44,503 nucleotides of DNA from an uncultured Alphaproteobacteria bacterium (GCA_937126915.1 CAKZLM010000037.1:1-44503), one strand, 5' to 3'; positions 14,762-24,735 are shown, counted from the stretch's first letter. Program-made: numbers and translations. The notes: generated by a model not told the origin, from the sequence alone.

Positions 14762-16983
14762 GATGCCTTAACCTTTGCAAGGTGTAAGCGCAGTGAATTT
14801 AAGATCACCAAAAGGGATGAACTAGACATGGCAATGGCCGCCACCAAAGGGGTTGCCAAACCAGCGACTGCCATCGGAATGGCGATAATGTTATAACAAA
14901 AAGCCAGCGCAAAATTTTGCTTCACCAAACGATCGGTTTTTTTGCTAACAGTTAATATTTCTGGCACCACAGCCAATGACTTTCCTTGGAAAATAATGTC
15001 AGACGCTGTCTGCGAGATATCCGCCGCACTGGCAGGGGAAATTGACACGTCTGCAGCGGCAAGGGCGGGTGCATCGTTTAAGCCATCACCCACCATCAAC
15101 ACGCAGCCATTTGCCAATTTTGCTTTTTCTTTCAACTCATCAATCTTGGCGACCTTTTCTGTGGGCTTTAAGCTGGCCCAGAAATCATCCACACCAAGGG
15201 CATTGGCCTGCGCCTTGACCGAACCATAATGATCACCCGACAATAAAACAACTCGGTAACCTTGCTCTTTTATCCATTGAACGGTTTCAAGGGCGTCGGG
15301 GCGTAATTGATCCACAAATTTCAGGCAATGTAGAACCGAACCATTTTTTTCAAACCATAACTCAGGGCCTGCTTCATGGCCTTGCTGCAAAGCAGGGACA
15401 TCCAACCATTGTCGATTGCCTAGGCGATAATGGTCATCACCATCTTGCCATTCAAGGCCACAGCCAGAAATCTCTTTTACCTGATCAAGGGGCTTTGCTG
15501 TTGGAAAGGCCTCAACAATGGCCCGCGATAGTGGATGACTGGATGAATAGGCCATTCCGGCACAAAGTGACAAGAGATCATCGGATAAAAGATGGCGGTT
15601 AACCAACGCGGGCTTACCAAGGGTTAATGTGCCAGTTTTATCAAAGCAAATGGTATTAACATTTTTAAGTTTTTCTAGCGCATCACCTGACTTTAGTAAC
15701 ACACCTTGTCGCATCAAACGCCCACTGGCAACAACCTGCACCACAGGCACCGCCAAGCCCAAAGCACACGGACAAGTGATGATTAACACGGCAATGGCAA
15801 GCAACAGCGCTTGTTGCCAATCTGCGCCCATACCAAGCCACCAACCAAGGAAGGTTAACAGCCCCAATAAATGTACCACGGGCGCATACCAACCCGCAAT
15901 TTTATCAGCCAAACGAACAAATTGCCCGCGTGCCTGTTCGGCGTTTTCCATCATTCTGACAATATCAGCTAAAAGGGTTGAATCACCCACCGCGGTGACT
16001 TTTATCTCTAGCGTGGCAGATAAGTTAATCATGCCAGTATAAAGCTGATCCCCTGCTTTAGCAGACATTGGTACAGACTCGCCAGTAACCATGCTGGTAT
16101 CAATATCTGATAGGCCCGCTAAGACAACCCCATCAACTGGAATTTTATCGCCCTTTTTCACCCGTACCACTGTGCCTAGGGCAACCTGATGAATAGGCAA
16201 GGCTTCTATGCTACCATCATCCATCACAACATCTGCGGTCATGGCTTGAAGGGCCACCAAATTTTCCCCTACAGATCGGGCCTTAGCACGGGCACGGTGA
16301 TCTAAATAGCGCCCAACCAACAAGAAAAACAACAGCGATACAGACGCATCAAAATAGACATGATCACCGCCTTCAATGGTTTCAAACAAACTCATCCCCG
16401 AGGCCAGAACAATCGCCAAAGAAATAGGTACATCCATATTGAGCTGTTTGTTACTGAGGGCTTTAATAGCAGATCCAAAGAAAGGTCTGCCCGAATAAAC
16501 CACCGTTGGCAGGGCAACAATGGCTGATAACCAATGAAACAAACCGCGCGTTCCCTCACCCATGGTGGCAAAAGCGCCCGCCCAAACCGCAAAGGACAAC
16601 ATCATCACATTGGCCATGGCAAATCCGGCAACCGCCATGGCGTATAAAAGCCGTGTTTCTTCTTCCTTGTCAGAATTGCTCATAGTTTCAGGGTCAAAGG
16701 GGGCAAGGTCAAAGCCTTTATTAACAATGTCGCGCATCACAACCGAAGGATCAAAGCTGCCATCCTGCCAGCGCATCACCATGCGCTTAGATGTCATATT
16801 AACCCGCCCTTCTTTAAGCTGCTCATAGGCGGCAAGGGTTTTTTCAATAGACCGCATACAGCCCGCACAGCGAATGCCATCCACCATCAAATGTAACGAT
16901 TGAACACCATCTGGGCTTTGATGAATGAAGGGCTTTGGGTCAATCCCATCAAAAGCTCTATCTATAGCATGAGTTTGCGACAT
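14758..16983 (-). CDS. ccoI: Copper-exporting P-type ATPase CcoI (FixI)
   Basis: A 741-residue P1B-type ATPase that delivers copper for cbb3 oxidase assembly. An N-terminal metal-binding domain carries C39-A-G-C42. The membrane copper motif CPC is at 404-406, TGES at 300-303, the phosphorylated Asp in DKTGT at 448-452, the HP motif at 483-484 and GDGLNDAP at 632-639. About eight membrane spans are visible. All catalytic motifs are intact. It lies between ccoH (8-base gap) and ccoS (overlap), the standard order, which separates it from housekeeping copper-efflux pumps. Confidence 0.95.
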   Translation of the reverse strand: MSQTHAIDRAFDGIDPKPFIHQSPDGVQSLHLMVDGIRCAGCMRSIEKTLAAYEQLKEGRVNMTSKRMVMRWQDGSFDPSVVMRDIVNKGFDLAPFDPETMSNSDKEEETRLLYAMAVAGFAMANVMMLSFAVWAGAFATMGEGTRGLFHWLSAIVALPTVVYSGRPFFGSAIKALSNKQLNMDVPISLAIVLASGMSLFETIEGGDHVYFDASVSLLFFLLVGRYLDHRARAKARSVGENLVALQAMTADVVMDDGSIEALPIHQVALGTVVRVKKGDKIPVDGVVLAGLSDIDTSMVTGESVPMSAKAGDQLYTGMINLSATLEIKVTAVGDSTLLADIVRMMENAEQARGQFVRLADKIAGWYAPVVHLLGLLTFLGWWLGMGADWQQALLLAIAVLIITCPCALGLAVPVVQVVASGRLMRQGVLLKSGDALEKLKNVNTICFDKTGTLTLGKPALVNRHLLSDDLLSLCAGMAYSSSHPLSRAIVEAFPTAKPLDQVKEISGCGLEWQDGDDHYRLGNRQWLDVPALQQGHEAGPELWFEKNGSVLHCLKFVDQLRPDALETVQWIKEQGYRVVLLSGDHYGSVKAQANALGVDDFWASLKPTEKVAKIDELKEKAKLANGCVLMVGDGLNDAPALAAADVSISPASAADISQTASDIIFQGKSLAVVPEILTVSKKTDRLVKQNFALAFCYNIIAIPMAVAGLATPLVAAIAMSSSSLLVILNSLRLHLAKVKAS

Positions 16984-16991
16984 AAATATCT

Positions 16992-17516
16992 TTAATCCCT
17001 AGTCACCATTAATCGCTCTGAATAACGATTTTCAATGTCTTCTTTTATCATCAAAACACGTAAGTCCCACTGACCAACGTCTAATAAATTTACCTGTGCA
17101 TAGTAAAACCCGGGGCGGGTTTCTTTGAAGGTAATGGATATATCAAAACTACGACTGGCCGGACGCTCCAGCTTACCCACAACAGTTAAACCCTCAACAG
17201 CAAGACTATTGGCATCAGCCACAACAAATTCAATCGCTGTTCCGTTTGCACCGGGTAAATCATAAACGTTTGATGTCATATCCCAATTGAGGGCCTTGGC
17301 GGCTGCGCCTTTTTCAATCAGTTCATTATATTGCAAACCCTTGTCATAAGCCGCTTTGGTTTCAACGCCGGGCCAACTGTTTAAGGCTTGCAGCAAAAAG
17401 ATAACGTTGGCAACCATCATCACACCAAAGAAAGCGATGAACCAGCGTGCCACACGCCAACCTGAATATTTGGGGGATTGATTATTGGCATCAATATTTA
17501 TCATTGTTTTAGGCAT
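16992..17516 (-). CDS. ccoH: cbb3 oxidase assembly protein CcoH (FixH)
   Basis: A 174-residue protein with one N-terminal membrane segment (about residues 25-45, WFIAFFGVMMVANVIFLLQAL) and a periplasmic beta-sandwich domain. The marker 'YNELIEKGAAAKALNWDM' and the C-terminal WDLRVLM segment fit the FixH family, which is required for stable cbb3 assembly. Its ATG directly follows the ccoG stop, so the two are co-translated. Confidence 0.9.
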   Translation of the reverse strand: MPKTMINIDANNQSPKYSGWRVARWFIAFFGVMMVANVIFLLQALNSWPGVETKAAYDKGLQYNELIEKGAAAKALNWDMTSNVYDLPGANGTAIEFVVADANSLAVEGLTVVGKLERPASRSFDISITFKETRPGFYYAQVNLLDVGQWDLRVLMIKEDIENRYSERLMVTRD

Positions 17517-19070
17517 TTATTTTCTCCCATACAAATTTCTAGGATTTGTATGCTTGGCAACAAAAATATTCTTTTCAGAAACCGTTTCGCCAGATGAGGG
17601 GTTTTGCACGATGAAGGCAATTTCTTTGCGTTCAAAGGCAATTTGGTCTTTAGGTAACAAAACAAATACTCGAAAATCTTCTACCTGATTAGGTGCCACG
17701 GTCACATCCAAATGTTGGCTAACATGCTCGTCTTTGCCCGCAAGCCACATCTCACTGCCTGGCAAGCCAGTTAAGGAGATATGAAATTCTTGCGGCTGAT
17801 GTAACTTATTCATAATTTTTAGAACATAACCATTTCTAACACTGCCATCAGACTGCGTTACCATGACGGGATTACGGTCTTTCAAGACATTTAAATCCGT
17901 TTGCTGCTGGTTCGCTAAAGAAAACATCATCACAACACTCATCAGAACCAAAATAGCGGCATAGAAAACGGTTCTGACCCGTAAAATTTTTGTGACCTCT
18001 GGCTCACCTTTGCTCCGGCGCTCAACATTGGCTAAACTGTCAAACCCAATAAGGTTTTTAGGCAAACCAACCTTTTCCATCACATTGTTACAAGCATCGG
18101 CACATAAGCCACAATTGATACACTCAATTTGCATCCCATTACGAATATCGATCCCCATCGGGCACACTGCCACGCATTGGGTGCAATCAATACAATGACC
18201 ACGATTGCTATAGTTATCATCTTTTGGCTTTTTAGCGCGTGGCTCACCACGGTCACCACGGTATGCAATGATATAGGTATCTTTATCGATCATCGCTGAT
18301 TGGAAGCGCGAATAAGGGCACATATAGGTACACACCTGTTCACGGGCAAAACCGGCCAGCAAATAGGTTGTACTGGTCAATATAACGATAGTGTATAGGG
18401 CTGCACTGGGCGCTTCAAATGCCATTAATTGTGCTGCCAAGGTTGGTGCGTCCATAAAATAAAACGTCCACGCACCGCCCGTACACATGGCAATAAGGAT
18501 CCATAAAATATGCTTGGTGACACGCTTTCTAATCTTATCAAAGTCATAAGGCGCTTTATCGAGTTTGATACGAGCATTGCGATCGCCTTCTACCCAGCGC
18601 TCTACCATCACAAATAAGTCCGTCCATACGGTTTGCGGACAGCCCCAGGCACACCAAGCACGACCAATAAGCGAAGTGACAAAAAACAACCCCCAAGCCG
18701 ATGCGACCAAAATACCAACCAAATAATAAACTTCTTGCGGCCAAATTTCGATGCCGAAGAAATAAAAACGCCGCGAGCCAATATCAAACAAAACCGCTTG
18801 ATCAGGGGCTAATGGACCACGATCCCAGCGCAGCCAAGGTAAGAAATAATAAATGCCCAAAAGCACAGCCATAAACCACCATTTAATGGTTCTAAAAAAG
18901 CCGCGCACACGTTTTGGAAAAATTTTAATTTGCTTAGCAAAATACTGGCGATTTTCTTGCCAATTCACAGGTTGAAATTGCTCATCCAATGATATTGGTT
19001 TGGCATTGCCGTGCTGTTGAATTTCTTCAGTCATCTTATCGTTAACAGCCCCTTTAGGAGTTTTTGACAC
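17517..19070 (-). CDS. ccoG: cbb3 oxidase assembly iron-sulfur protein CcoG (FixG)
   Basis: A 517-residue membrane ferredoxin-like protein with several hydrophobic spans (about 64-80, 114-136, 186-205, 224-240 and 368-388). Two 4Fe-4S motifs are present: Cys293, 296, 299, 303 and Cys317, 320, 323, 327. An NqrB/RnfD-like 'GRAWCAWGCPQTVW' segment is at 136-149. CcoG is a cupric reductase acting with CcoI in copper delivery. The start is uncertain: GTG 19070 is used here, but ATG 19034 (MTEEIQ) is possible because neither has a clear ribosome-binding site. It is separated from ccoP by a terminator. Confidence 0.92.
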   Translation of the reverse strand: MSKTPKGAVNDKMTEEIQQHGNAKPISLDEQFQPVNWQENRQYFAKQIKIFPKRVRGFFRTIKWWFMAVLLGIYYFLPWLRWDRGPLAPDQAVLFDIGSRRFYFFGIEIWPQEVYYLVGILVASAWGLFFVTSLIGRAWCAWGCPQTVWTDLFVMVERWVEGDRNARIKLDKAPYDFDKIRKRVTKHILWILIAMCTGGAWTFYFMDAPTLAAQLMAFEAPSAALYTIVILTSTTYLLAGFAREQVCTYMCPYSRFQSAMIDKDTYIIAYRGDRGEPRAKKPKDDNYSNRGHCIDCTQCVAVCPMGIDIRNGMQIECINCGLCADACNNVMEKVGLPKNLIGFDSLANVERRSKGEPEVTKILRVRTVFYAAILVLMSVVMMFSLANQQQTDLNVLKDRNPVMVTQSDGSVRNGYVLKIMNKLHQPQEFHISLTGLPGSEMWLAGKDEHVSQHLDVTVAPNQVEDFRVFVLLPKDQIAFERKEIAFIVQNPSSGETVSEKNIFVAKHTNPRNLYGRK

Positions 19071-19142
19071 AATAAGATATAGAACAAATTATCGCATCTG
19101 ACATTGAGGTCAATTGTCGCATGCTGGAGATTTTGTATAACT

Positions 19143-19183
19143 AAAAAAACAAAACAAAAAAGGGCCACTTGAAAGCAGCCCTT
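19143..19183 (-). terminator. Terminator between ccoNOQP and ccoGHIS
   Basis: On the minus strand AAGGGC (19183-19178) pairs with GCCCTT (19165-19160), followed by TTTTTGTTTTG. It separates the oxidase structural genes from the assembly genes, so the latter probably have their own promoter in 19071-19140. Confidence 0.8.
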
Positions 19184-19210
19184 ATCCCATTTCTTTATAT
19201 GTGTACCAAA

Positions 19211-20080
19211 TTAGTTTTCGCCACCGCCTAATGAGTGGACATAAATGGCTAATTGTTTGATGGTAACAGGGTCAAGTCGACTGCCCCACGCGGGCATCAT
19301 ACCATGCTTAGGTGAGACAATTTGTTGATACACAGCCTCAACACCACCTTGGTATAACCAAATCGCATCGTTTAAACGTGGGCCACCCATTTCTTTCAAG
19401 CCCTCACCACGTTCACCATGACAAGTGGCGCATTGCTCTTGATACAAGGTAGCACCCTCTTGGCTGGCACGAATAGAACGATCAGACATAGCCATTACAT
19501 AGCTTGCCACTTCTTTGGCTTGGGCTTGATCCAAAATGCCGTCTTTGACAAAAGCAGGCATCATGGCATAGCGGCTGTCAAAATCATTTTCATCACGAAC
19601 ACCGTGTTGGATGGTGGTTTGAATTTCTTCCAAGGTGCCACCCCATATCCAATAATCGTCATTCAGATTAGCAATACCTACTGCACCCTCTGCACCGCGA
19701 CCATGACACTGTGAACAGAACAAACCAAAGGCAGACTGACCCCCGCGATAGGCAAAGTCCATTAAAGATGCATCGGCTTTAATCTCAGCAAGGGTTTTGC
19801 CTTCCATAGCGGTGCGATATTGCGCTTGCATTTGGCGAAGCTGATCCAATTCTTTTGCCACTTCACCACGACTTGACCAGTCAGCAGAACCTTGCAAATA
19901 GCCGCTTAGGGTTGGCCACGACGGATAAACAAAATAATAGCCAATGGACCAAACGATGGTCAGCAACCAAACCCACACCCACCAACGCGGCAAAGGGTTG
20001 TTTAATTCTTTAATGCCGTCCCACTCATGACCCGTGGTTTCAACACCTGTTACATCATCTTTATCTAATTTATCAGACAT
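19211..20080 (-). CDS. ccoP: cbb3 oxidase dihaem cytochrome c subunit CcoP (FixP)
   Basis: A 289-residue protein using ATG 20080, which has GGGAGGA five bases upstream; the ATG at 20086 overlaps that site. One membrane span lies near residues 33-52, and two class I haem-binding motifs are CSQCH at 122-126 and CATCH at 217-221. The pattern 'GAEGAVGIANLNDDYWIWGG' after the first haem is typical of CcoP. It passes electrons from cytochrome c to the CcoO/CcoN core. Its start overlaps the end of ccoQ. Confidence 0.95.
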   Translation of the reverse strand: MSDKLDKDDVTGVETTGHEWDGIKELNNPLPRWWVWVWLLTIVWSIGYYFVYPSWPTLSGYLQGSADWSSRGEVAKELDQLRQMQAQYRTAMEGKTLAEIKADASLMDFAYRGGQSAFGLFCSQCHGRGAEGAVGIANLNDDYWIWGGTLEEIQTTIQHGVRDENDFDSRYAMMPAFVKDGILDQAQAKEVASYVMAMSDRSIRASQEGATLYQEQCATCHGERGEGLKEMGGPRLNDAIWLYQGGVEAVYQQIVSPKHGMMPAWGSRLDPVTIKQLAIYVHSLGGGEN

Positions 20081-20231
20081 GGTCATCCTCCCTTAAGGGA
20101 ATGTTGCCAGCGTCGTCATAATGTTCAGACGAACCAGGGCGCATCACCCACAAAACAACGCCACAAAAAAATACGAAGAAAAAGATCAGGCTAAAAGTGC
20201 CCCAACTGGCTGACGTAATAAGTTCTTCCAT
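20073..20231 (-). CDS. ccoQ: cbb3 oxidase small subunit CcoQ (FixQ)
   Basis: A 52-residue protein with one membrane span (residues 13-31, SLIFFFVFFCGVVLWVM) and a hydrophilic tail RPGSSEHYDDAGNIPLRED. Size, topology and position between ccoO and ccoP identify it as CcoQ, which stabilises the complex. AGGAGG precedes its ATG. The last three codons overlap the ccoP start. Confidence 0.93.
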   Translation of the reverse strand: MEELITSASWGTFSLIFFFVFFCGVVLWVMRPGSSEHYDDAGNIPLREDDHV

Positions 20232-20240
20232 CAGACCCTC

Positions 20241-20975
20241 CTAACGATAATCATCTGCGGGACGATATTGGGTGAAATCAACCAATGTTCCCAGCATTTG
20301 CATATAGGCGATCAAAGCATCCAATTCGGTAATTTGATCAGGGTTTAAATCAAAATCGGCCACACTTGCTTTTGGATAACGCTCCATAAAGGCATCGTAA
20401 TTTTCATGATCTGGGTTTACCTGAGTTTCCAAATCAGTAAAGGCCATTAAAATATCTGTATCATCATAAGGCACACCCACGGTACGTTGGGTTTCAAGAT
20501 ATTTTGACACTTTACGATAATCTAATGGGGTTTTACCCAACCAGCTGTATGACGGCATAATCGATTCAGGCACCACTGAGCGTGGATCATTCATGTGCAT
20601 TACATGCCACTCGTTTGAATAACGTCCACCCACACGCGCCAAGTCAGGACCAGTCCGTTTTGAACCCCACTGGAACGGATGGTCATACATGCTTTCCGCC
20701 GCCAAAGAATAATGGCCGTAACGCTCAACCTCGTCTTTCAATGAGCGCACTTGTTGTGAATGACAGCCATAGCAGCCCTCGCGCAAGTAAATCTCACGAC
20801 CCATTAATTCTAGCGGGGTGTATGGGCGCATGCCCTTTACTTTTTCAATGGTGCTTTCCAGATAAAACAACGGTGCAATTTCAACCAAGCCACCAATTGA
20901 AATAACTATCAGGGTAGCCACTGTTAAAAGAACCGAGTTTTTCTCAACTTTCTTTTGAAAACTTTCTTTTGCCAT
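20241..20975 (-). CDS. ccoO: cbb3 oxidase monohaem cytochrome c subunit CcoO (FixO)
   Basis: A 244-residue membrane-anchored cytochrome c. The N-terminal span is about residues 15-38, and the haem-binding motif is C68-Y-G-C71-H72 followed by SQQVR, the hallmark of CcoO. Met ligands lie in the MPSYSWL segment. AAGGAG is placed well before its ATG, and it follows ccoN by 12 bases. It relays electrons from CcoP to the CcoN catalytic site. Confidence 0.95.
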   Translation of the reverse strand: MAKESFQKKVEKNSVLLTVATLIVISIGGLVEIAPLFYLESTIEKVKGMRPYTPLELMGREIYLREGCYGCHSQQVRSLKDEVERYGHYSLAAESMYDHPFQWGSKRTGPDLARVGGRYSNEWHVMHMNDPRSVVPESIMPSYSWLGKTPLDYRKVSKYLETQRTVGVPYDDTDILMAFTDLETQVNPDHENYDAFMERYPKASVADFDLNPDQITELDALIAYMQMLGTLVDFTQYRPADDYR

Positions 20976-20987
20976 GGTTCTTCTCCT

Positions 20988-22448
20988 TTAAGCCGCTTTA
21001 ATCATGGCATCTTCAGGGATGCTTTCGTTGCGCTCTTTACCTTTGGCTGTCATGATTAAATTGTAGGCCATAATCAAAGAACCCAGCACATACAACAATC
21101 CACCTAAAGCACGGATCAGATAATAGGGGTGTTTCGCTTCAACGGTTTCAATGAAGGAATAAACCAAGAAACCAAGTTCATCATATTCACGCCACATCAA
21201 GCCTTCCATGATACCCGACACCCACATAGCCACGATGTAAAGCACGATACCAATGGTGGCGATCCAAAAGTGCCAACGGATAAGGGCCACCGAATACATG
21301 CGTTTTGCGCCCCACAAACGTGGCACCAAATAATAGATCGCACCAAAGCTGATAAAGCCAACCCAACCTAAGGCGCCAGAGTGCACGTGACCAATGGTCC
21401 AGTCGGTATAGTGTGATAAGGCATTCACCGCTTTGATCGACATCATCGGGCCTTCAAAGGTGCTCATGCCATAAAAAGCAAGGGCTGAAATCATGAACCA
21501 TAAAATAGGATCAGTTCTTAATTTGTGCCAAACACCTGACAGCGTCATCACACCATTAATCATACCACCCCATGACGGCATCCACAGCATGATAGAAAAG
21601 GTCATGCCCAGGGTTTGCACCCAATCAGGCAGAGCGGTATAAAGAAGATGGTGAGGACCTGCCCAAATGTAGAGGAAAATCAGCGACCAGAAATGCACGA
21701 TTGATAAGCGGTAACTGTAAACTGGGCGGCCTGTTTGCTTTGGCACAAAATAATACATCATGCCAAGGAAACCAGCGGTTAAGAAGAAACCAACCGCATT
21801 ATGGGCATACCACCATTGGATCAAGGCATCCTGAACACCCGCATGAACAATGTATGATTTAGCGCTTGTTATCTCAACCGGAACAGCCGCATTATTGACT
21901 AAATGCAGCACAGCAACCGTTGCGATAAAGGCCAAATAGAACCAGTTAGACACATAAATATGCGGTTCTTTGCGTTGCTTTAACGTGGCAATATAAAGCA
22001 CCAAATACACCACCCAAACAATGGTCAACCACAGGTCAACATACCATTCAGGTTCAGCATATTCTTTACCCTGCGTAATGCCCAACACATAACCAAGGGC
22101 CGCCATCACAATAAATAACTGATAACCCCAAAACACAAACCAAGCTGCTTTTTCAGAAGCAAGGCCTGTGCGGCAAGTACGCATTAAAGAATAAAAGCTG
22201 GTTGCCAATAACGCATTACCACCAAAAGCAAAAATCACCGCCGAGGTATGCAAGGGACGTAAACGCCCAAAACTGGTCCAAGGCAGGTCAAAATTTAGCG
22301 CAGGAAAAGCCAACTGCAAGGCAATCAACAATCCCACAGAAAACCCAACAATGCCCCAAAAAACCGTCGCAATGGTTGCGGCTCTCACCACCCCATCTTG
22401 ATACTCATCTTTTGGCGCAAGGGTATTATCTGCTGCAAATACCGTCAT
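20988..22448 (-). CDS. ccoN: cbb3 oxidase catalytic subunit CcoN (FixN)
   Basis: A 486-residue haem-copper oxidase subunit I of the cbb3 type with about twelve membrane spans. The start is ATG 22448, with GAGAG seven bases upstream. Recognisable parts are [17 protein letters not shown] (haem b ligand His), [16 protein letters not shown] (copper ligand and cross-linked residues), [11 protein letters not shown] and [14 protein letters not shown] (copper and haem b3 ligands). It reduces oxygen to water at high affinity and conserves energy as a proton gradient. It leads the ccoNOQP unit. The regulatory palindrome at 22469-22482 is 20 bases upstream of its start. Confidence 0.96.
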   Translation of the reverse strand: MTVFAADNTLAPKDEYQDGVVRAATIATVFWGIVGFSVGLLIALQLAFPALNFDLPWTSFGRLRPLHTSAVIFAFGGNALLATSFYSLMRTCRTGLASEKAAWFVFWGYQLFIVMAALGYVLGITQGKEYAEPEWYVDLWLTIVWVVYLVLYIATLKQRKEPHIYVSNWFYLAFIATVAVLHLVNNAAVPVEITSAKSYIVHAGVQDALIQWWYAHNAVGFFLTAGFLGMMYYFVPKQTGRPVYSYRLSIVHFWSLIFLYIWAGPHHLLYTALPDWVQTLGMTFSIMLWMPSWGGMINGVMTLSGVWHKLRTDPILWFMISALAFYGMSTFEGPMMSIKAVNALSHYTDWTIGHVHSGALGWVGFISFGAIYYLVPRLWGAKRMYSVALIRWHFWIATIGIVLYIVAMWVSGIMEGLMWREYDELGFLVYSFIETVEAKHPYYLIRALGGLLYVLGSLIMAYNLIMTAKGKERNESIPEDAMIKAA

Positions 22449-22468
22449 ATTTTTTCTCTCAATCACAT

Positions 22469-22482
22469 TTGTTCATGAACAA
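22469..22482. promoter_or_regulatory. Perfect palindrome upstream of ccoN; candidate operator
   Basis: TTGTTCATGAACAA is a perfect 14-bp palindrome in the 209-base gap between divergent ccoN and the TetR gene. It has the half-site layout of FNR/FixK sites (TTGAT-N4-ATCAA) with one substitution per half. It is only 20 bases before ccoN's ATG, too close for a normal activator position, so an operator for the TetR protein is at least as likely. The rest of 22483-22657 shows no gene. Confidence 0.45.
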
Positions 22483-22657
22483 TGTTTAGGGAAAATAATT
22501 CACCCTCACCCTTCGCTTATAAAAGGCATAGCGCAAGAAATCACTGCGGCACGCTGACGCACATCATCAATAAAAATCTATAAAAACAAAACTAACACTG
22601 TATTTTTATTGTCTTTCTACGGCAGAACTTATATTCTTAAAACAGGGGAGAAATGAT

Positions 22658-23248
22658 ATGGGACGCCGCAAAAGTTTTAAGCCAGAAGAAGCCTTACAAA
22701 AAGCCATGACGGTTTTTTTAGCTAAGGGTTTTGATGAAACATCCTATGACGAATTGGTCGAGGCCACCGGCGTTGCGCGCTACGGCCTCTACAGCACCTT
22801 TGGCAACAAACGCGATTTATTCATCAAGGTCCTTCAACATTATCGCAAAACAGTGACCTTCTTTTGGTCTGCTGGTTTAGACCGTGAAGACGCTGATATT
22901 AAGGATGTCAGGGCCCTTGTAAAACGCATGAAAGATTTTGCTGCAGGATCCAATGGTGCGTCGGGTTGTTTGATGTGTAAAACAGCGGTTAAAGGCAAAA
23001 CCTTGGACATTAAGATTCAAGAAGAAGTGGAAGATTATTTCTCTTATTTCCGCTCACTCTTCTTCCGCGCCTTTGAAAATAGCCGCGCTAATGCCCTTGT
23101 ACCCAATGACTTTGATTCAGAAAAATATGCTGACTTTTATGTCTGCATGATGCGCACGGCTGACCTTCTCGCCAGAACAGCTGACCCTGAACATAGCTAT
23201 GACGGATATTTTGTTATCTCTGACCAATTACTGAAACTAGAGCTATAA
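22658..23248 (+). CDS. TetR/AcrR-family transcriptional regulator
   Basis: A 196-residue regulator with GGGGAG before the ATG. The N-terminal helix-turn-helix reads FDETSYDELVEATGVARYGL then YSTFGNKRDLF (about residues 24-55), typical of TetR proteins. The ligand-binding half is helical and contains 'FAAGSNGASGCLMCKTAVKG' with two Cys, close to the 'GCL' motif of AcrR-like members. It is divergent from ccoN, so regulation of the oxidase genes or of itself is plausible but inferred. The effector is unknown. Confidence 0.88.
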   Translation: MGRRKSFKPEEALQKAMTVFLAKGFDETSYDELVEATGVARYGLYSTFGNKRDLFIKVLQHYRKTVTFFWSAGLDREDADIKDVRALVKRMKDFAAGSNGASGCLMCKTAVKGKTLDIKIQEEVEDYFSYFRSLFFRAFENSRANALVPNDFDSEKYADFYVCMMRTADLLARTADPEHSYDGYFVISDQLLKLEL

Positions 23249-23267
23249 AGGATCAAGCAGGCTTTTG

Positions 23268-23798
23268 CTAACTAACAGTAAGAGACTGCATAATATTATC
23301 CGGTATAGAAGCAAGACCATTTCCAATGTCGAGCATTTTGATGGTGTAACGTTCATGTTCACCAAACATATCGAAAACTTCGTTGCCGCTTAATCTGACA
23401 CTATCGTGAGTGATTTGATAAACCGTTATTAAAAACTTCTTGCCAGTACTGCTATCAATGAGGGGTAAGCCGATGGTTTTCAACTTTATTTTTTGCCCCA
23501 GTTCCTTAACTTTCCGTCGCACCGAAACATAGCCAAATTGATGGTCCCTCACATGGGTGATAAAAGAAGCAATATCTTGACGCTTATCATCTGGGATAAC
23601 ATCTAAAAAGTTTCTGCCCATCAAATTGGTTTCGCATAACTAATCAACCGCGGTGCCAGACAGTCGCACATAAACGTGATCATCATTGACAAATTCAGAA
23701 AGGGTCAAATAAGGAATCACATCCAAAAGTTTTTCTGGTTTTAAGTCCTTCTTATCAAAAAAGGTCAAGCCATCTTCTATGAAATTCGTCAACAACAA
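23268..23798 (-). pseudogene. PAS_5 gene copy interrupted by an in-frame amber codon
   Basis: The frame can be read continuously from TTG 23798 (GAGGTG just upstream) to a stop at 23268 except for one TAG at 23642-23640. The segment before it ends LSGTAVD and the segment after it resumes LCETNLMGRNFLDVIPDD. The intact neighbour at 23989-24588 reads LSGTEVDKLSSGNLRGRNLI at the same place, so a Lys codon became amber. The 5' end also lacks about 20 residues of the N-terminal helix kept in the neighbour. The remaining 3' part (about 118 residues) could still be translated from an internal start, but the family core is split. It arose by tandem duplication with the neighbour. Confidence 0.75.
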
Positions 23799-23988
23799 AA
23801 TAACACCTCAAAAAAAGCGTCATACTTTAAGTCGATCGTCCTGAAACTTTACACTTCTGTGAAGGAAATTTGCCACTCGACTCTTATCTTGGTGCGCTGA
23901 ATACAGTAGATAAGTTAAATAAGCATAAATATTATCAATGATAATAAAACTATTTGACTTTATTGCACCCAAACAACGTCAAGAATGA

Positions 23989-24588
23989 TCACACTAAAAG
24001 ATTTAAGGATTTTTGTAAATCATCATCAAATGCAGGCAAGCCATTACCAACATCAAGTAATTGCAAGGCATATTTTTCATTCTTGGCAAATAAATCAATC
24101 ACCTCATTACCATTTAGCGTGACGCTCTCATGTGTGATTTGGTAAACACTCACCATAAATCGCTGCCCGGTATCTTGTTGTAACAACGGTAAATAAAGCG
24201 TTTTTAATATGGTCTTTTGACCCAATTCAGAGGTTTTGATTCGTTTAGAGATATAGCCAAAGGTGTATTTATTCAACATCGACATAAATTTTGCATAGTC
24301 GTTGCGTTTTGGGGCAGGAATAATATTAATTAAATTACGCCCCCTTAAATTGCCCGAACTTAATTTATCAACCTCGGTACCCGATAATCTTATCCGCATT
24401 TCATTTTCGGATATAAACTCTGATAGGGTAAGATATGGAATGACATCCTGCAATTTTTCAGGCTTTAAGTCTTTCTTTTCGAGAAAGGTTAAGCCATTTT
24501 CTTGCCGATAATTTCCCAACCAAAATTGGATCATTTTTATAAGTTGCACCTGCAAAGATGCCTCTTCTAACATACTCTTTAACAACAC
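23989..24588 (-). CDS. PAS_5-family PAS domain protein (intact copy)
   Basis: A 199-residue soluble protein starting at GTG 24588 with GAGGTG upstream. An N-terminal helix (MLLKSMLEEASLQVQ, then IQFWLGNYRQ) leads into the PAS_5 core: LKPEKLQDVIPYLTLSEF, MRIRLSGTEVDKLSSGNLRG, and the C-terminal 'YQITHESVTLNGNEVIDLF'. No effector domain is attached. Its promoter region (23800-23945 compared with 24600-24735) resembles that of the broken copy, including GTTAAATAAG strings, so the duplication took in regulatory DNA. The role is unknown. Confidence 0.8.
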   Translation of the reverse strand: MLLKSMLEEASLQVQLIKMIQFWLGNYRQENGLTFLEKKDLKPEKLQDVIPYLTLSEFISENEMRIRLSGTEVDKLSSGNLRGRNLINIIPAPKRNDYAKFMSMLNKYTFGYISKRIKTSELGQKTILKTLYLPLLQQDTGQRFMVSVYQITHESVTLNGNEVIDLFAKNEKYALQLLDVGNGLPAFDDDLQKSLNLLV

Positions 24589-24735
24589 GATAGCACCTCA
24601 AAATAGTCGACTTCTCAGGTCGATTGTTCCGTTATATTATATTTTGTGGAGTAAGCTTGCTCGCCAGCTTTTTCTAATTGCTGAATAGTTTAAACCAAAT
24701 TCGTTAAATAAGTGTAAATATTAAAATTAACACAC

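Noticed and set aside
19100-19125. Possible FNR/FixK box (TTGAGGTCAA) upstream of ccoG
   Set aside because: The half-sites are separated by two bases instead of six, so it does not fit the consensus.
23640-23642. Programmed amber readthrough or pyrrolysine in the PAS_5 copy
   Set aside because: The paralogue has Lys at this position, this copy has also lost its N-terminal helix, and nothing else suggests recoding; simple decay is more likely.
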